In this document: one piece after another, positions 1 to 9,296 of the stretch | Numbering within the stretch: the stretch's first letter is position 1 | Layout: the number at the start of each line of letters is the position of its first letter | DNA from: an uncultured Bacteriovoracaceae bacterium | Lineage (GTDB): Bacteria > Bdellovibrionota > Bacteriovoracia > Bacteriovoracales > Bacteriovoracaceae | NCBI GenBank assembly: GCA_938017795.1 | Contig: CALIJZ010000086.1 | Span: 1-64,000, forward strand | Reading direction: 5' to 3' | Length of the DNA: 64,000 bases | Program-made: the position numbers and the translations under genes | The notes under the pieces: model-generated | Told to the model about the DNA's origin: nothing | What the model saw: only the letters and a program-made list of their open reading frames with translations | Databases searched by the model: none

Positions 1-44
1 GTGACAAAGAATCTCTAAAAGATGACAATATTAGTGAAGTATGA
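1..44 (+). CDS. C-terminal tail of an upstream gene (partial)
   Basis: The frame starting at base 3 is open from the left edge and stops with TGA at 42-44. It would encode a short acidic tail ending DDNISEV. Only 13 codons are visible, so neither the gene nor the reading frame can be confirmed; the call rests on its position just before an independent ribosome site for the next gene. Confidence 0.3.
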   Translation, partial: DKESLKDDNISEV

Positions 45-88
45 ATTTCATATTTCAATAACATGGATGTTATCGGGAGTAAATTTCA

Positions 89-1852
89 TTGAAAAAAAAT
101 TCTACGAACTTATTTTTTTGTGCTTCAGTTTTTATTTTAACAGCAGCTCTTGCAGGAGTTGGTTATTTTTATAAATCTACTGAATCAACCATTAACACTT
201 TAAGTAATATCAGAAATGGTTCCCATATTTGTACTTCGAGGGTTTCTCAAAGTTTTATATCTTTTGCCGGTAGTGCATTATCTGCTTTAAGCCTGGAAAA
301 AAGATTCTTAAATGCAACCGATGATTGTTTTTCTGGTATTGACTCTAAAGTACTAGGGCTTTCGGCTTATTCTTTCGAAGGACTATCAACTACAATGCTT
401 GATGAGTATATGAGATTTAAAAATCTTGTACGAAATACAGATACTCAAGTGAGCTCTGTTCAAAAATCTTTCTACAAGATTAACGATACTAAGTTCAATT
501 TAGGTGTAAAACTGAATAAAACGATTAGAAGCCTTGATTCTAGAAAGCAGTTTCTAAAGTATGCCTTCCTTGGATTATTAACTTTGTTAACGGTGTTAGC
601 AGTTATGTTTTTGATTGCATGGCAGACAATGAAATCTAAAATTGGATCAATTGAAGAAGAGGCTAGATTTATCGTTGATGACTTTGAAAACAACGGTCCT
701 AGACTTGAGCGTCTAGTCGAAAAAGCTCTTGATTTTGTAAATGTTCCTGTGTTGAAAAACGTATTTCTTGATTACCACACATATGTAACTGAAACTCGTT
801 CCCTAGAAGCTTTGAAGCAATCTGATTATAAAAAAGTTGGATTTGGATCGACAAACTTTGAAGATGATTATGTTGTGCAAGTTTTCTCTGAAGAAGAAGC
901 GACAGCGATTGCAATGGAACAATTAGCTGGTTCAAAAGATCAAAGAAATTTAAATGATCCAGTATTTGATTCTACTGAGGACATTTCACACCTTAACAAT
1001 GAACTTTCTGAATCGATAGAGGTTGAACAAAACCTTCCAACAATTGAACTTAGTAATTTAGAACAAACCTTGCCTGAGAGGCCTTTGGAATTTAATGCTG
1101 AAAATAGCTTGGCTGAAGTTAGTGAACTTGACCAAGATCAAGACAATAAACAAGTAACTTTAGCTGATATTGCTAGAAAAGCTGAAGAGTTAGATTCTTC
1201 TCCTGCCAAGGAAGAAATAGGTGTTATAGGAAATTCCAATAGCCTTCAAGAACAAGCAGTTATAAATGAATTTAAAAAAATCTTAAGTAAAGTTACCAGA
1301 GCATTTTTAAGAAATACAACTGATTCGGCACTTACTTGGGAATTTGATAGTACATATATAGATTTTACTATGATGAAAAACTCAGAAGAGTTAGTTCATA
1401 TCCTTCATGCATTAGTGACCAGATACCATAAGGGCTTTTGTGATTCTGAAACGAGTCCAGTTAGTAGAATTATAAAAGTCAGTAGAAGTATCATAGATGG
1501 AGATGTTGTAGTTGAATTTAAGGGACGCAATCTTGTTTTTAATACAGCTGAATTAGAATATTTTAATACATCTGATCCAAGCTTAAAGAAGCTTGTTGAT
1601 GTTAATTTCATCATGCTTCATAAATTGTCTCTAGATATTAAAGGTGACATTGAAGTCAGAAACGAATTCAACGAAAATGGAGAAAGAGAGGCTATAGTTA
1701 AAATTTATTTACCTCTGATCATGACTAATATTTCTCCTGGATCTGAAATCGAATCTAGCAAGTCTCATCAAAACGAAAAGTTTTTCTCAAGAGTGCTAAA
1801 AGGTACTAAGAAGCAATTAAACAAGCGATTAAAGAAAGAAACCACTGTTTAA
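89..1852 (+). CDS. two-pass membrane protein with degenerate histidine-kinase ATPase-like domain
   Basis: 587 residues from a TTG start preceded by GGGAG at 75-79. Transmembrane segments at about 8-28 and 157-178 enclose a roughly 130-residue periplasmic helical region, followed by a cytoplasmic part: an acidic low-complexity linker (about 260-390) and a globular domain (about 400-550). That domain has the strand/helix pattern of a HATPase_c fold (LVHILHALVTR where an N-box would be, terminal VKIYLPL strand), but the N-box Asn and the DxGxG and GxG boxes are missing and there is no phospho-acceptor His box. I infer a sensor-like membrane protein that cannot bind ATP in the usual way. The fold assignment is tentative; membrane topology is solid. 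Confidence 0.6.
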   Translation: MKKNSTNLFFCASVFILTAALAGVGYFYKSTESTINTLSNIRNGSHICTSRVSQSFISFAGSALSALSLEKRFLNATDDCFSGIDSKVLGLSAYSFEGLSTTMLDEYMRFKNLVRNTDTQVSSVQKSFYKINDTKFNLGVKLNKTIRSLDSRKQFLKYAFLGLLTLLTVLAVMFLIAWQTMKSKIGSIEEEARFIVDDFENNGPRLERLVEKALDFVNVPVLKNVFLDYHTYVTETRSLEALKQSDYKKVGFGSTNFEDDYVVQVFSEEEATAIAMEQLAGSKDQRNLNDPVFDSTEDISHLNNELSESIEVEQNLPTIELSNLEQTLPERPLEFNAENSLAEVSELDQDQDNKQVTLADIARKAEELDSSPAKEEIGVIGNSNSLQEQAVINEFKKILSKVTRAFLRNTTDSALTWEFDSTYIDFTMMKNSEELVHILHALVTRYHKGFCDSETSPVSRIIKVSRSIIDGDVVVEFKGRNLVFNTAELEYFNTSDPSLKKLVDVNFIMLHKLSLDIKGDIEVRNEFNENGEREAIVKIYLPLIMTNISPGSEIESSKSHQNEKFFSRVLKGTKKQLNKRLKKETTV

Positions 1853-1993
1853 TACAGACTCAATTATACCTAAATATAATTTCTTAAAATTCATAACTTA
1901 CACGGTTTGAATAATGACAAAAACCAACCAGAACAATACAATATTATTCTAGTTCAAACTTTCTAAAAACGAATTAAAATTTTGGAGAAACTG

Positions 1994-4789
1994 TTGAGAA
2001 AAAGGAATTTTGCAGCGTCATCTTGGCTACAAAAGAATGCAATTGATAAGGCCTTATCAACGATACAAACTCGTCCAGAAGAACCAGGTGTATTGCCTTC
2101 TTTTGAATCAATAAATGGATCTGTACTAAATGAAACAAGCAATTCTAAGTTTCCTATAAAAAACTTAGACCTTGAATGGCTTTCTGAAAACTTAAATTCT
2201 AAATCTGGGTACGTTTTTACTCAATCTCTAAATGAGCTCTCGAAAGAAGTACAATTTTATATCTCTAATAATCAAAACTTATTATTAATCTTAAAGGATT
2301 CTTTATATAATGAATTTTTATCTTATTGTGATCAAAAAGCATTAAATATTACATTAAATAATAGCGATGAGTTTTTATCTCACATAAAAAACCTTAAACA
2401 GTCTAAATACATCGAGCAATTAACAAAATTTTTAGGGACTTATTCTTTTAAAGTTGCAAGTTTTTATCTTTTGAAACTTCGTTTATTAAGAGTTATTACT
2501 CTTCAGGATAGAGAAGCAATTTTGCCCTCAGAATTATTATCGGTAAACAATCTTTTTTTGAAGTATTTCAAGAAAAACAGTAGTGTCGAGTTTAAATCCT
2601 CATTTCTAAAATCAAATTTATATAGTTGGTACAGTCCAAGTAACAAGGTTTTAAGTTCTTTAACTCAATACTTTAATACATGTGAGAAACTTTCTTTGCA
2701 CGAAATTTTAAATATTTTAAATTCTAAATTAGAATACAAATCCCTTGAATCTCAAGCAATAAGTCATAAAAACTTTGGCCTGCTTTTAAACTCAATTTTA
2801 ATTAACTTCACAGACTGGTTAGACAATAAGCAGTCTAAGAAAAAAGAAAATGAATTAAATATTTTAAGTACAAAATTTATTGGTGATAACTTAGAAGAAC
2901 TTTCTCATGCTTTTTGGCAGGCTCAATATAATAATAGTTATTTCAAATGGGATGACTTGTTATGTCCTCTGTTTGAGACTCTTAGAAAAGATGATTTCTT
3001 TTTCAAACTAATCAATGAAATTGAGTTTTATTCATTTTTAGTTAAGATCTCAACTTTTTACTCTAAGTCTTCTAAGAAATTCTTGAGTAAATGTGCTTCA
3101 GATTTTACTTTTAATACTAATGAAGACTTCTCTTCTCAAAAGTCTTTTGTTTTTGAAGAGACCTTAAGTGTAAGGCCCACATATAATCGAATTGTTTTAT
3201 CTTTAATAAAGCAACCAAAGAAAAACCCATGGTTTTACCTTAGCTCTAAGATTAAAAGCACGATCAAGGATCTAAAAGATCAAGGTTATATGATCGTACT
3301 CTCAAATCAATCCTTATTTGTACCTAGTCAGAAAGAGAAATTAAAACTACTTCTCAATGAAGTTAATATTGAATGTGTCTTTAATTTCAATGAAGTTAAA
3401 GGAAAGGGTGAAGTCCCTAGTTATATTTACGTGGTTTCAAAAAAGAAAATAATGGATCAACAAATAAAAAGAAGAGTTTGTTATAACCTAAGATTTAATT
3501 CAAGATTAGATTCAATGATTTCTTTTGGGAAACTTACTAATGAGATGAATACTTTTTTTGAAGAAAACTTCGATGTTGTGCCTCCTGTTTACCAAAGGAA
3601 AGGGCAAGGTTATATTTTTCAGTTTTTTCAAAATGCCATAATTAATGGTCAAATCATACAAACAGATGATGATGAAACAAGAATTACCCACCCTAGTTTT
3701 TTAAATAATATGATTAAGTCGTGTAAACCTTTTCATCAATACTTTCATTTAAGTTCGTTGGATTTAGATGATGACCATGAAGATAACTTGCAGGCTAACT
3801 TTAATTTACATTCAAAATTTTCTCTAACACCTGAATCTCAAGAGTATGTTTTAATTTATAACTTTAATAATGAAGAAGAGATCTATGTTGAGATTATTTC
3901 AAAAAGTATTTTAAACTCCAAAGTTCAAAGATATGGAAAGGCCAGGTGTTATTATTATCACCTAGTTCCGAAGATCTCAAACCTGAATATAAACTTATAC
4001 CAAGACTATTTTAGATCTACTTTAGGGAAGCAATTATCTCAATTCTCGATTATAGGTAGTTATCATAAAGCAAAATCAAAAGTTGAAAACATCTTAGTTC
4101 CAGAGAGCTTGAGTCAAAATTTAAATGAAGATACTGAGTTACAAAACCTGCTTGATTTCATGGTTGATTCCGAAGCGAACTTATTAGAAACTTGTTCTCA
4201 AAAATTATTACAAAGGTATCAGCAAGCAAAAACTTTTTTCGACTTATATCTTAACTCTCAAAAAGGTGCAGGTATATTAGCTTACTTGAGCTATTTTAGA
4301 AAGACATTGCTTAATATCGATACAAAGATTTCGATTCTTGAGACGGATATATCGAAGTTTGATTTCTCCAATCCTTTATTAAAAGAAAAACTATTAAGCT
4401 TTGAACTAATGAATATATATCCAAGTAATAATGAGGTGTATATTTCTTTTTATGGAGAGAATCATAAAGATATTTTCAAGACATTTACAAAGTCGATTGT
4501 TACTTTTGATGGCCATAAGAGCAAAGTCGATATTTTTTCTGATGATTCATTAATTATTTCAATCCATAGTGAAAAGTATATAGGTGCTTTCATAAACTTT
4601 TGTTTAAAGAATGTTAAAAATATTAAAATTTCTGATTTAATTAAATCTTTAAAAGTTCCCTCGAATGAAGCTTTAAAAGATCTCAGCTGTCAGTTTCTAA
4701 ATAAAAAGTCCGATTTTCAAGATTTGTTTAAAGATGTTGAAGAAATAATGAATTCAATCTTTAGAAAGCTTGTATCCAAACAATCTTAA
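1994..4789 (+). CDS. large protein with N6-adenine-methylase-like core, catalytic motif not seen
   Basis: The likely start is TTG at 1994, six bases after GGAG (1984-1987); an in-frame TTG at 1982 would add four residues but has no ribosome site. The product is about 931 residues, with no signal peptide or membrane segment. Residues about 405-500 resemble the late part of the HsdM-type N-6 DNA methylase fold: a helix, a short turn, MIVLSNQSLF, a helix, IECVFNFNEVKG and PSYIYVVSKKK, matching the order of the HsdM motif around VLPNG...LF and the LF-T-IP-IL-L segment. I find no NPPY/F motif and no glycine-rich SAM loop, so it is probably not an active methyltransferase. The rest (helical N terminus, C-terminal region similar in layout to target-recognition segments) is unassigned. 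The next gene follows 15 bases downstream. Confidence 0.6.
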   Translation: MRKRNFAASSWLQKNAIDKALSTIQTRPEEPGVLPSFESINGSVLNETSNSKFPIKNLDLEWLSENLNSKSGYVFTQSLNELSKEVQFYISNNQNLLLILKDSLYNEFLSYCDQKALNITLNNSDEFLSHIKNLKQSKYIEQLTKFLGTYSFKVASFYLLKLRLLRVITLQDREAILPSELLSVNNLFLKYFKKNSSVEFKSSFLKSNLYSWYSPSNKVLSSLTQYFNTCEKLSLHEILNILNSKLEYKSLESQAISHKNFGLLLNSILINFTDWLDNKQSKKKENELNILSTKFIGDNLEELSHAFWQAQYNNSYFKWDDLLCPLFETLRKDDFFFKLINEIEFYSFLVKISTFYSKSSKKFLSKCASDFTFNTNEDFSSQKSFVFEETLSVRPTYNRIVLSLIKQPKKNPWFYLSSKIKSTIKDLKDQGYMIVLSNQSLFVPSQKEKLKLLLNEVNIECVFNFNEVKGKGEVPSYIYVVSKKKIMDQQIKRRVCYNLRFNSRLDSMISFGKLTNEMNTFFEENFDVVPPVYQRKGQGYIFQFFQNAIINGQIIQTDDDETRITHPSFLNNMIKSCKPFHQYFHLSSLDLDDDHEDNLQANFNLHSKFSLTPESQEYVLIYNFNNEEEIYVEIISKSILNSKVQRYGKARCYYYHLVPKISNLNINLYQDYFRSTLGKQLSQFSIIGSYHKAKSKVENILVPESLSQNLNEDTELQNLLDFMVDSEANLLETCSQKLLQRYQQAKTFFDLYLNSQKGAGILAYLSYFRKTLLNIDTKISILETDISKFDFSNPLLKEKLLSFELMNIYPSNNEVYISFYGENHKDIFKTFTKSIVTFDGHKSKVDIFSDDSLIISIHSEKYIGAFINFCLKNVKNIKISDLIKSLKVPSNEALKDLSCQFLNKKSDFQDLFKDVEEIMNSIFRKLVSKQS

Positions 4790-4804
4790 TCATACCATTT
4801 CAAT

Positions 4805-6388
4805 ATGAGTTCTTTTTACGAGCATCATAAAAAAATTTTTGAATTTATGAAGTCCAAGGCCTTGTCATATGAGACGGAAGTGGATGGAAATTCTTTATTA
4901 AAAGATTTTGAAGAAAATCTATATAATCATTCCGTTCGGGACTTTACATCTTCTTCGTTAGAAGAGTTATTTAATAAAATTGCGGAGTCTCAGGTTATTT
5001 ATGTTGGAGATTTCCACACATTTGATCAAAGTGTAAAGAATCTTATACGTTTCATGAAGGTTCTCCATAAGAAGGAAACAGATCTTCTGATTGGGCTTGA
5101 AATGATTAACTATGATCATCATGAAGTTCTTGAAGGCTTTATGGATTCTGTTCTTACAGAGCGAGAGTTTCTAGAAGGAATTAATTATTCAGAGTCATGG
5201 AGATTTCCATGGTCTCATTATAAAGAGATATTTAAGTTCGCCAAACATAATAAGATCAAAGTGATCCCTCTGAATTCAAATGGAGATCTCGAAAGTCGTG
5301 AACTATTTGCTGCTCAAATCTTAGAAGCTGAAATTAAGAAAAACTCAGAGTCTTCTGTACTTGTTTTATTTGGTGAGATGCATATTACCCCCAATAAATT
5401 ACCGAAAAAACTAAAACAAAAATGTGAAAAAGAAATAAATCAAACGATTATTTATCAGAGCTTAGATGAGGTATATTGGAATTCGATTTTAGAAAAAGAT
5501 AAGATTGATGATTTTCAAGTTGTTAAATTTACTGATGATGAATATTGTATGATTTCTTCACCTCCCTGGATGAAATATGAAAGTTTATGTTATTGGTATG
5601 AAGGTTTAATTTCTGATCCCGAGTTTGATATTCATGAATATCTTATTACAAACGGTTACAAGATATTCTCCGAAGATCCCGCCGATTCCTATGTTGAGAC
5701 TCGAAATATTTTAAGGAACTTTCTGGAACTAGAATTAGGAGAAATTGACTTTACTATCTATGATCATCAAAAATCCACCTATCTTAAACAAAGAATGTCT
5801 ACGGAGCTATTTCATAAATATTATATTCAACATTTAGAGCTCAATAAGTCCTTTATTTCATATGATAAGAAAATTATTTATTGTTCTAATTATTCTGTTA
5901 ATGAACTTGCAGCTCTTGCTTCTAAGGAATATCTTTTTACTAAGATAAACCATCATTTAAAACAAGAGATTTTCGGCGACAAAGAACATTTTTTTCTCTT
6001 GAAGGCTTATATTTATAGTATTACAAATCTTTTTGTGAAAATACTCAATCCCTTTTTTAAGACTGACCTGTATCTTGATTTCTCAAAGGAAGTAAATAAA
6101 GATAAAAAATATAAGTTTGCCAAGGAATTTATCGATATCAAGAAAATCCCTTCTGATCTTTTAAATTCTAATTATTTTGAAATAGAAGCTGTCGCTAAAC
6201 TTCTAGGAGGAATTGTGGCTTTTAATATTTATGAAGAGTCTAAGATTGATTCAGCTTCATTTAATTTAGCTAAATTCAAGAAGAAGTTTTTGAATATAGC
6301 ATATAGCAAAAAAGAAATGTTGGATTTTTCACGTCACTATTTATTTGAAAATGATGCAATTAAAGATCAAGAAAAAAGGATTTTTTAA
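4805..6388 (+). CDS. ChaN/Tiki-superfamily domain protein with long C-terminal extension
   Basis: 527 residues. Residues about 60-220 carry the pattern of the ChaN-like (haem-binding uptake, TIKI/TraB-related) family: VIYVGDFHTFDQ, then GLEM, a W...Y..I..FAK segment with IKVIPLN, and VLFGEMHITPNKLP near 187. The conserved acidic and histidine residues of the presumed metal/active site (D/E in GDFH, E in LEM, E and H in GEMH) are present. ChaN proteins are usually lipoproteins of about 300 residues; this one has no signal peptide and about 300 extra residues of unrecognised sequence, so it is probably cytoplasmic. It sits between the methylase-like gene and dtd, overlapping dtd as TAATG. The domain call is good; the biochemical role is unknown. 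Confidence 0.65.
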   Translation: MSSFYEHHKKIFEFMKSKALSYETEVDGNSLLKDFEENLYNHSVRDFTSSSLEELFNKIAESQVIYVGDFHTFDQSVKNLIRFMKVLHKKETDLLIGLEMINYDHHEVLEGFMDSVLTEREFLEGINYSESWRFPWSHYKEIFKFAKHNKIKVIPLNSNGDLESRELFAAQILEAEIKKNSESSVLVLFGEMHITPNKLPKKLKQKCEKEINQTIIYQSLDEVYWNSILEKDKIDDFQVVKFTDDEYCMISSPPWMKYESLCYWYEGLISDPEFDIHEYLITNGYKIFSEDPADSYVETRNILRNFLELELGEIDFTIYDHQKSTYLKQRMSTELFHKYYIQHLELNKSFISYDKKIIYCSNYSVNELAALASKEYLFTKINHHLKQEIFGDKEHFFLLKAYIYSITNLFVKILNPFFKTDLYLDFSKEVNKDKKYKFAKEFIDIKKIPSDLLNSNYFEIEAVAKLLGGIVAFNIYEESKIDSASFNLAKFKKKFLNIAYSKKEMLDFSRHYLFENDAIKDQEKRIF

Positions 6389-6822
6389 TGAAATGTGTTT
6401 TGCAAAGAGTTTTGGAAGCAAAATGTGTAGTTGATGAAAAACTTATCTCAGAGATCTCTCATGGGTTTTTATTGCTAACTTGTTTTGAAAAGGATGATGA
6501 TGCTAAAACGATTGAAAGGGCCGTTTATAAAATTATAAATTTGAGAATCTTTGATGATGAAAATGGAAAAATGAATTTAAATATTTTAGATGTTGGTGGA
6601 CAGATACTAAATATTAGTCAATTTACCTTGTCGTGGGATGGGAGTAAAGGTCATCGACCCAGCTTTGAAAAATCCATGAATGCTCAAAGTGCTAATTTGA
6701 ACTTTGAAGTCATGACAAGGACTTTAAATCAAAGTCTACAATGTAAAAAAGGTATCTTTGGAGCAGATATGAAAATATCATTAATTAATGATGGTCCAGT
6801 AACCTTTCATTTGGATTTTTAA
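6388..6822 (+). CDS. dtd: D-aminoacyl-tRNA deacylase
   Basis: 144 residues, the usual length for Dtd. It hydrolyses D-amino acids (and mischarged Gly on tRNA-Ala) from tRNA in the cytoplasm. Both family signatures are visible: SQFTL (about residue 78) and the Gly-cisPro motif NDGPVTF near the C terminus. The common SQFTLYAD is SQFTLSWD here. The start overlaps the preceding stop (TAATG) and its own stop overlaps the rsmD start in the same way, so the three genes are translationally coupled. Confidence 0.93.
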   Translation: MKCVLQRVLEAKCVVDEKLISEISHGFLLLTCFEKDDDAKTIERAVYKIINLRIFDDENGKMNLNILDVGGQILNISQFTLSWDGSKGHRPSFEKSMNAQSANLNFEVMTRTLNQSLQCKKGIFGADMKISLINDGPVTFHLDF

Positions 6823-7403
6823 TGAGTATTCGATTGTTGGGTGGGATTGCTCAAAACTTTGAAATAAAAACACCAAAAAACTTTTCAACAAGACCAACTC
6901 TTAGTTTATTAAAACGAAAGATTTTTGATAGGTTTCAAGATTGGAGTCAGTTTAGAATGTATGATTTATTTGGTGGTACAGGATCAATTAGCTTTGAAGC
7001 TGCTTCTAGAGGGTGTAAGTCTATAAATATTTACGAGATTAACCCTAAAGCCTATAAATACTTGATTGAAAATAAAAGACGACTGCTCGCTCAGTATGAA
7101 CTAGGTGAGATTAATATTTATTCTCAATCATGCCTAAAGGAGAAAAATATTATCTATTCTAATGATTTTGATAATATCTTCTATATTGACCCGCCATTTG
7201 ATAGGCCAGAGCTTTATCCCGCCATTTTCAACCAACTAATTCAAGAAAAAGGAATACTTATGATTGAAGGAGACAACAATCTTACTGGTTCTCCGGATCA
7301 CTTAATCGCTAATTATGACTTTCTCAAAAGCTCAATGGTTAAGGTTTATCAAAAGGGAAGTCATTATATCATTGTATGTAAGCCTGAGCATAAGAGTCGG
7401 TAA
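6822..7403 (+). CDS. rsmD: 16S rRNA (guanine966-N2)-methyltransferase
   Basis: 193 residues. Shows the RsmD layout: RLLGG near the N terminus, the RPT segment before the Rossmann domain (TRPTLSLLKRKIFD), SAM-binding motif I as YDLFGGTGSISFEAASRG, motif II acidic residue in YEIN, and the catalytic DPPF (YIDPPFD, about residue 125). It methylates G966 of 16S rRNA in the small-subunit head. Overlaps dtd by one base (TAATG). All hallmarks are intact. Confidence 0.92.
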   Translation: MSIRLLGGIAQNFEIKTPKNFSTRPTLSLLKRKIFDRFQDWSQFRMYDLFGGTGSISFEAASRGCKSINIYEINPKAYKYLIENKRRLLAQYELGEINIYSQSCLKEKNIIYSNDFDNIFYIDPPFDRPELYPAIFNQLIQEKGILMIEGDNNLTGSPDHLIANYDFLKSSMVKVYQKGSHYIIVCKPEHKSR

Positions 7404-7469
7404 AGTTTTTCAACTGCCATCTGATCATTTAAAATTAAGTAGTACCAAAAAGCTTAAGGAGGAGTTTTT

Positions 7470-8786
7470 TTGAATAAAACTTTTGTTCTCGATACCAATG
7501 TGCTTCTTTTTGATCCCCGCTCTATTTTTAAATTTGATGATAACGAGGTTCATATTCCTCTTATCGTTGTTGAAGAATTAGATCGTTTCAAGAAAGATCA
7601 AAGTGAAAATGGACGTAATGCTAGAGAGTTTTCTCGAATTGTTGATAAGCTAAGAGCTCAAGGTTCACTTGGTGAAGGTGTTCCAATGGAACACGGAGGA
7701 AAACTATTCATAAGAATTACTGAAGATGTAAATATAGAAACTGATTGGGGAATTGATTTAAATATTAACGATAATATTATTTTAAAAGATGCCCTTTCCT
7801 TAAAGAAAAAAGGTAAGGAGGTTAGATTAATTTCAAAAGACATAAACCTTCGTCTTAAATCAGATGCTCTAGGAATAGAGAGCGAGGATTATGAATCAAC
7901 CAGTGTTACCTTTGATGAACTCTATACAGGTCAAAGAGTTGTAGGAGTTAGTGGGGATGAAATTATTTCATTTCAGGATAAAAGATTCTTAGCAAAAGAA
8001 GATAGTGATGGACAGCCTCTTCATCCAAATGAATATATTTATCTGACGAATAAAGATAATGAACATCAAAGAAAGCTTGGTAGATATTGCAAAGAAAAAT
8101 CTGGAATTGTTCCACTTATTAATAAGCGCGATGGGGTATGGGGAATATTTCCTAAAAATCAAGAACAACAATTCGCCTTGGATGCTCTGATGAATGATAA
8201 AGTAAATCTTGTAAGCCTAATGGGTAAAGCTGGAACAGGTAAAACATTGATGGCCATTGCAGCGGGATTAGAAGCTACTATTAATTCTCAAACATATACG
8301 AGAGTCCTTGTCTCGAGACCAATCATTCCTATGGGAAGAGATTTAGGCTTCTTGCCAGGAGATATTAACGAAAAGCTTGGACCATGGATGCAACCCATCT
8401 TTGATAATATTGATTTTTTATTTGGTAATAAAAAAGGAGAGTTAGACTCTGTTTCTTGGGAGGAGCTCATTAATCAAGGACTTTTACATGTTGAGCCACT
8501 TACATATATTAGAGGTCGAAGTTTACCTGGACAATATATGATAGTTGATGAGGCACAAAACCTCTCACCACATGAGATTAAAACAATTATTACTAGGGCA
8601 GGAGAAGGAACAAAAATTGTTCTAACAGGAGACTGTGAACAAATTGATTCTCCTTATTTGGATTCAATTAACAATGGGTTAAGCCATTGTATTGAAAGAC
8701 TAAAAGATGAAGAGATTGTAGCTCACACATTTCTGAAATCTGGTGAAAGATCTCTCTTATCTGAAATAGCTAGTCTTAAGCTCTAG
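7470..8786 (+). CDS. phoH2: PIN domain-PhoH family ATPase (PhoH2 type)
   Basis: 438 residues from a TTG start with a strong AAGGAGGAG (7456-7464). The N-terminal PIN ribonuclease domain (about 4-140) starts FVLDTNVLLFDP and keeps the acidic cluster (D8, E35/E36, D101/D107). The C-terminal PhoH helicase domain has Walker A GKAGTGKT (252-259) and Walker B with DEAQ (360-363), followed by the GEGTKIVLTGD sensor region. PIN-PhoH proteins are RNA helicase/RNases. Length and domain order match YlaK/PhoH2 proteins. The 3' end overlaps the convergent membrane-protein gene by 11 bases. Confidence 0.92.
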   Translation: MNKTFVLDTNVLLFDPRSIFKFDDNEVHIPLIVVEELDRFKKDQSENGRNAREFSRIVDKLRAQGSLGEGVPMEHGGKLFIRITEDVNIETDWGIDLNINDNIILKDALSLKKKGKEVRLISKDINLRLKSDALGIESEDYESTSVTFDELYTGQRVVGVSGDEIISFQDKRFLAKEDSDGQPLHPNEYIYLTNKDNEHQRKLGRYCKEKSGIVPLINKRDGVWGIFPKNQEQQFALDALMNDKVNLVSLMGKAGTGKTLMAIAAGLEATINSQTYTRVLVSRPIIPMGRDLGFLPGDINEKLGPWMQPIFDNIDFLFGNKKGELDSVSWEELINQGLLHVEPLTYIRGRSLPGQYMIVDEAQNLSPHEIKTIITRAGEGTKIVLTGDCEQIDSPYLDSINNGLSHCIERLKDEEIVAHTFLKSGERSLLSEIASLKL

Positions 8787-9285
8787 ATTCAAACTTTAAT
8801 GAATACTTAGTTAAGCAGTATAAAGATAAGATTATACCAATTAAGAATAATCCTCCCATATAACCAAAAAAACAGAATTTTTCCTTAGCTGCATTTCGTC
8901 CTATAATAGGGCCATATTCAGCAGCTAATAACCAAATGAAAGGATAAAGAAATCCTCCAACTGAGAGTAAGTATTTACTAGTTAGAGTTATTTTCTTTGG
9001 TGCTAACGAGAAACTAAGAAGTATAAGTAGACCTAGGGTCATTGTGCTAATGCCCGTTGAGTGAAAATGGAACCTTTGATAATAGCGCCAGTTTTTATCT
9101 TTTTCTTTTTTATAGTATTTAGACTGATCTTCAGGTGTTTCCAGTGCAAGATATGTTGGGTTTTGTTTTATGGCTGAAGTAATTTTGTCTTTAAAGTATC
9201 CTTCATTAATCCCAAATAAAATTGCAATAAAAACTCCAAGCATCATAGAGGAGACAGTAATTATAAATGGTAAACGGTTTTTCAT
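8776..9285 (-). CDS. four-helix inner-membrane protein, unknown
   Basis: 169 residues with hydrophobic segments at about 6-26, 78-95, 103-122 and 137-158. Between helices 1 and 2 lies a charged loop ending RYYQRFHFHSTGIS, where an HxH pair enters helix 2; this could ligate haem or metal, but that is only a guess. I do not recognise the family. It follows the alkB homologue on the same strand (11 bases away) and may be cotranscribed with it. Its last 11 bases overlap the end of the PIN-PhoH gene. Confidence 0.7.
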   Translation of the reverse strand: MKNRLPFIITVSSMMLGVFIAILFGINEGYFKDKITSAIKQNPTYLALETPEDQSKYYKKEKDKNWRYYQRFHFHSTGISTMTLGLLILLSFSLAPKKITLTSKYLLSVGGFLYPFIWLLAAEYGPIIGRNAAKEKFCFFGYMGGLFLIGIILSLYCLTKYSLKFESRA

Positions 9286-9296
9286 AGTATCCTTTT

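Noticed and set aside
3220-3235. KNPWFYL as the NPPY/F catalytic motif of the methylase-like protein
   Set aside because: It lies just before the strand that follows motif IV in real enzymes, too close to LSNQSLF, and lacks the second Pro.
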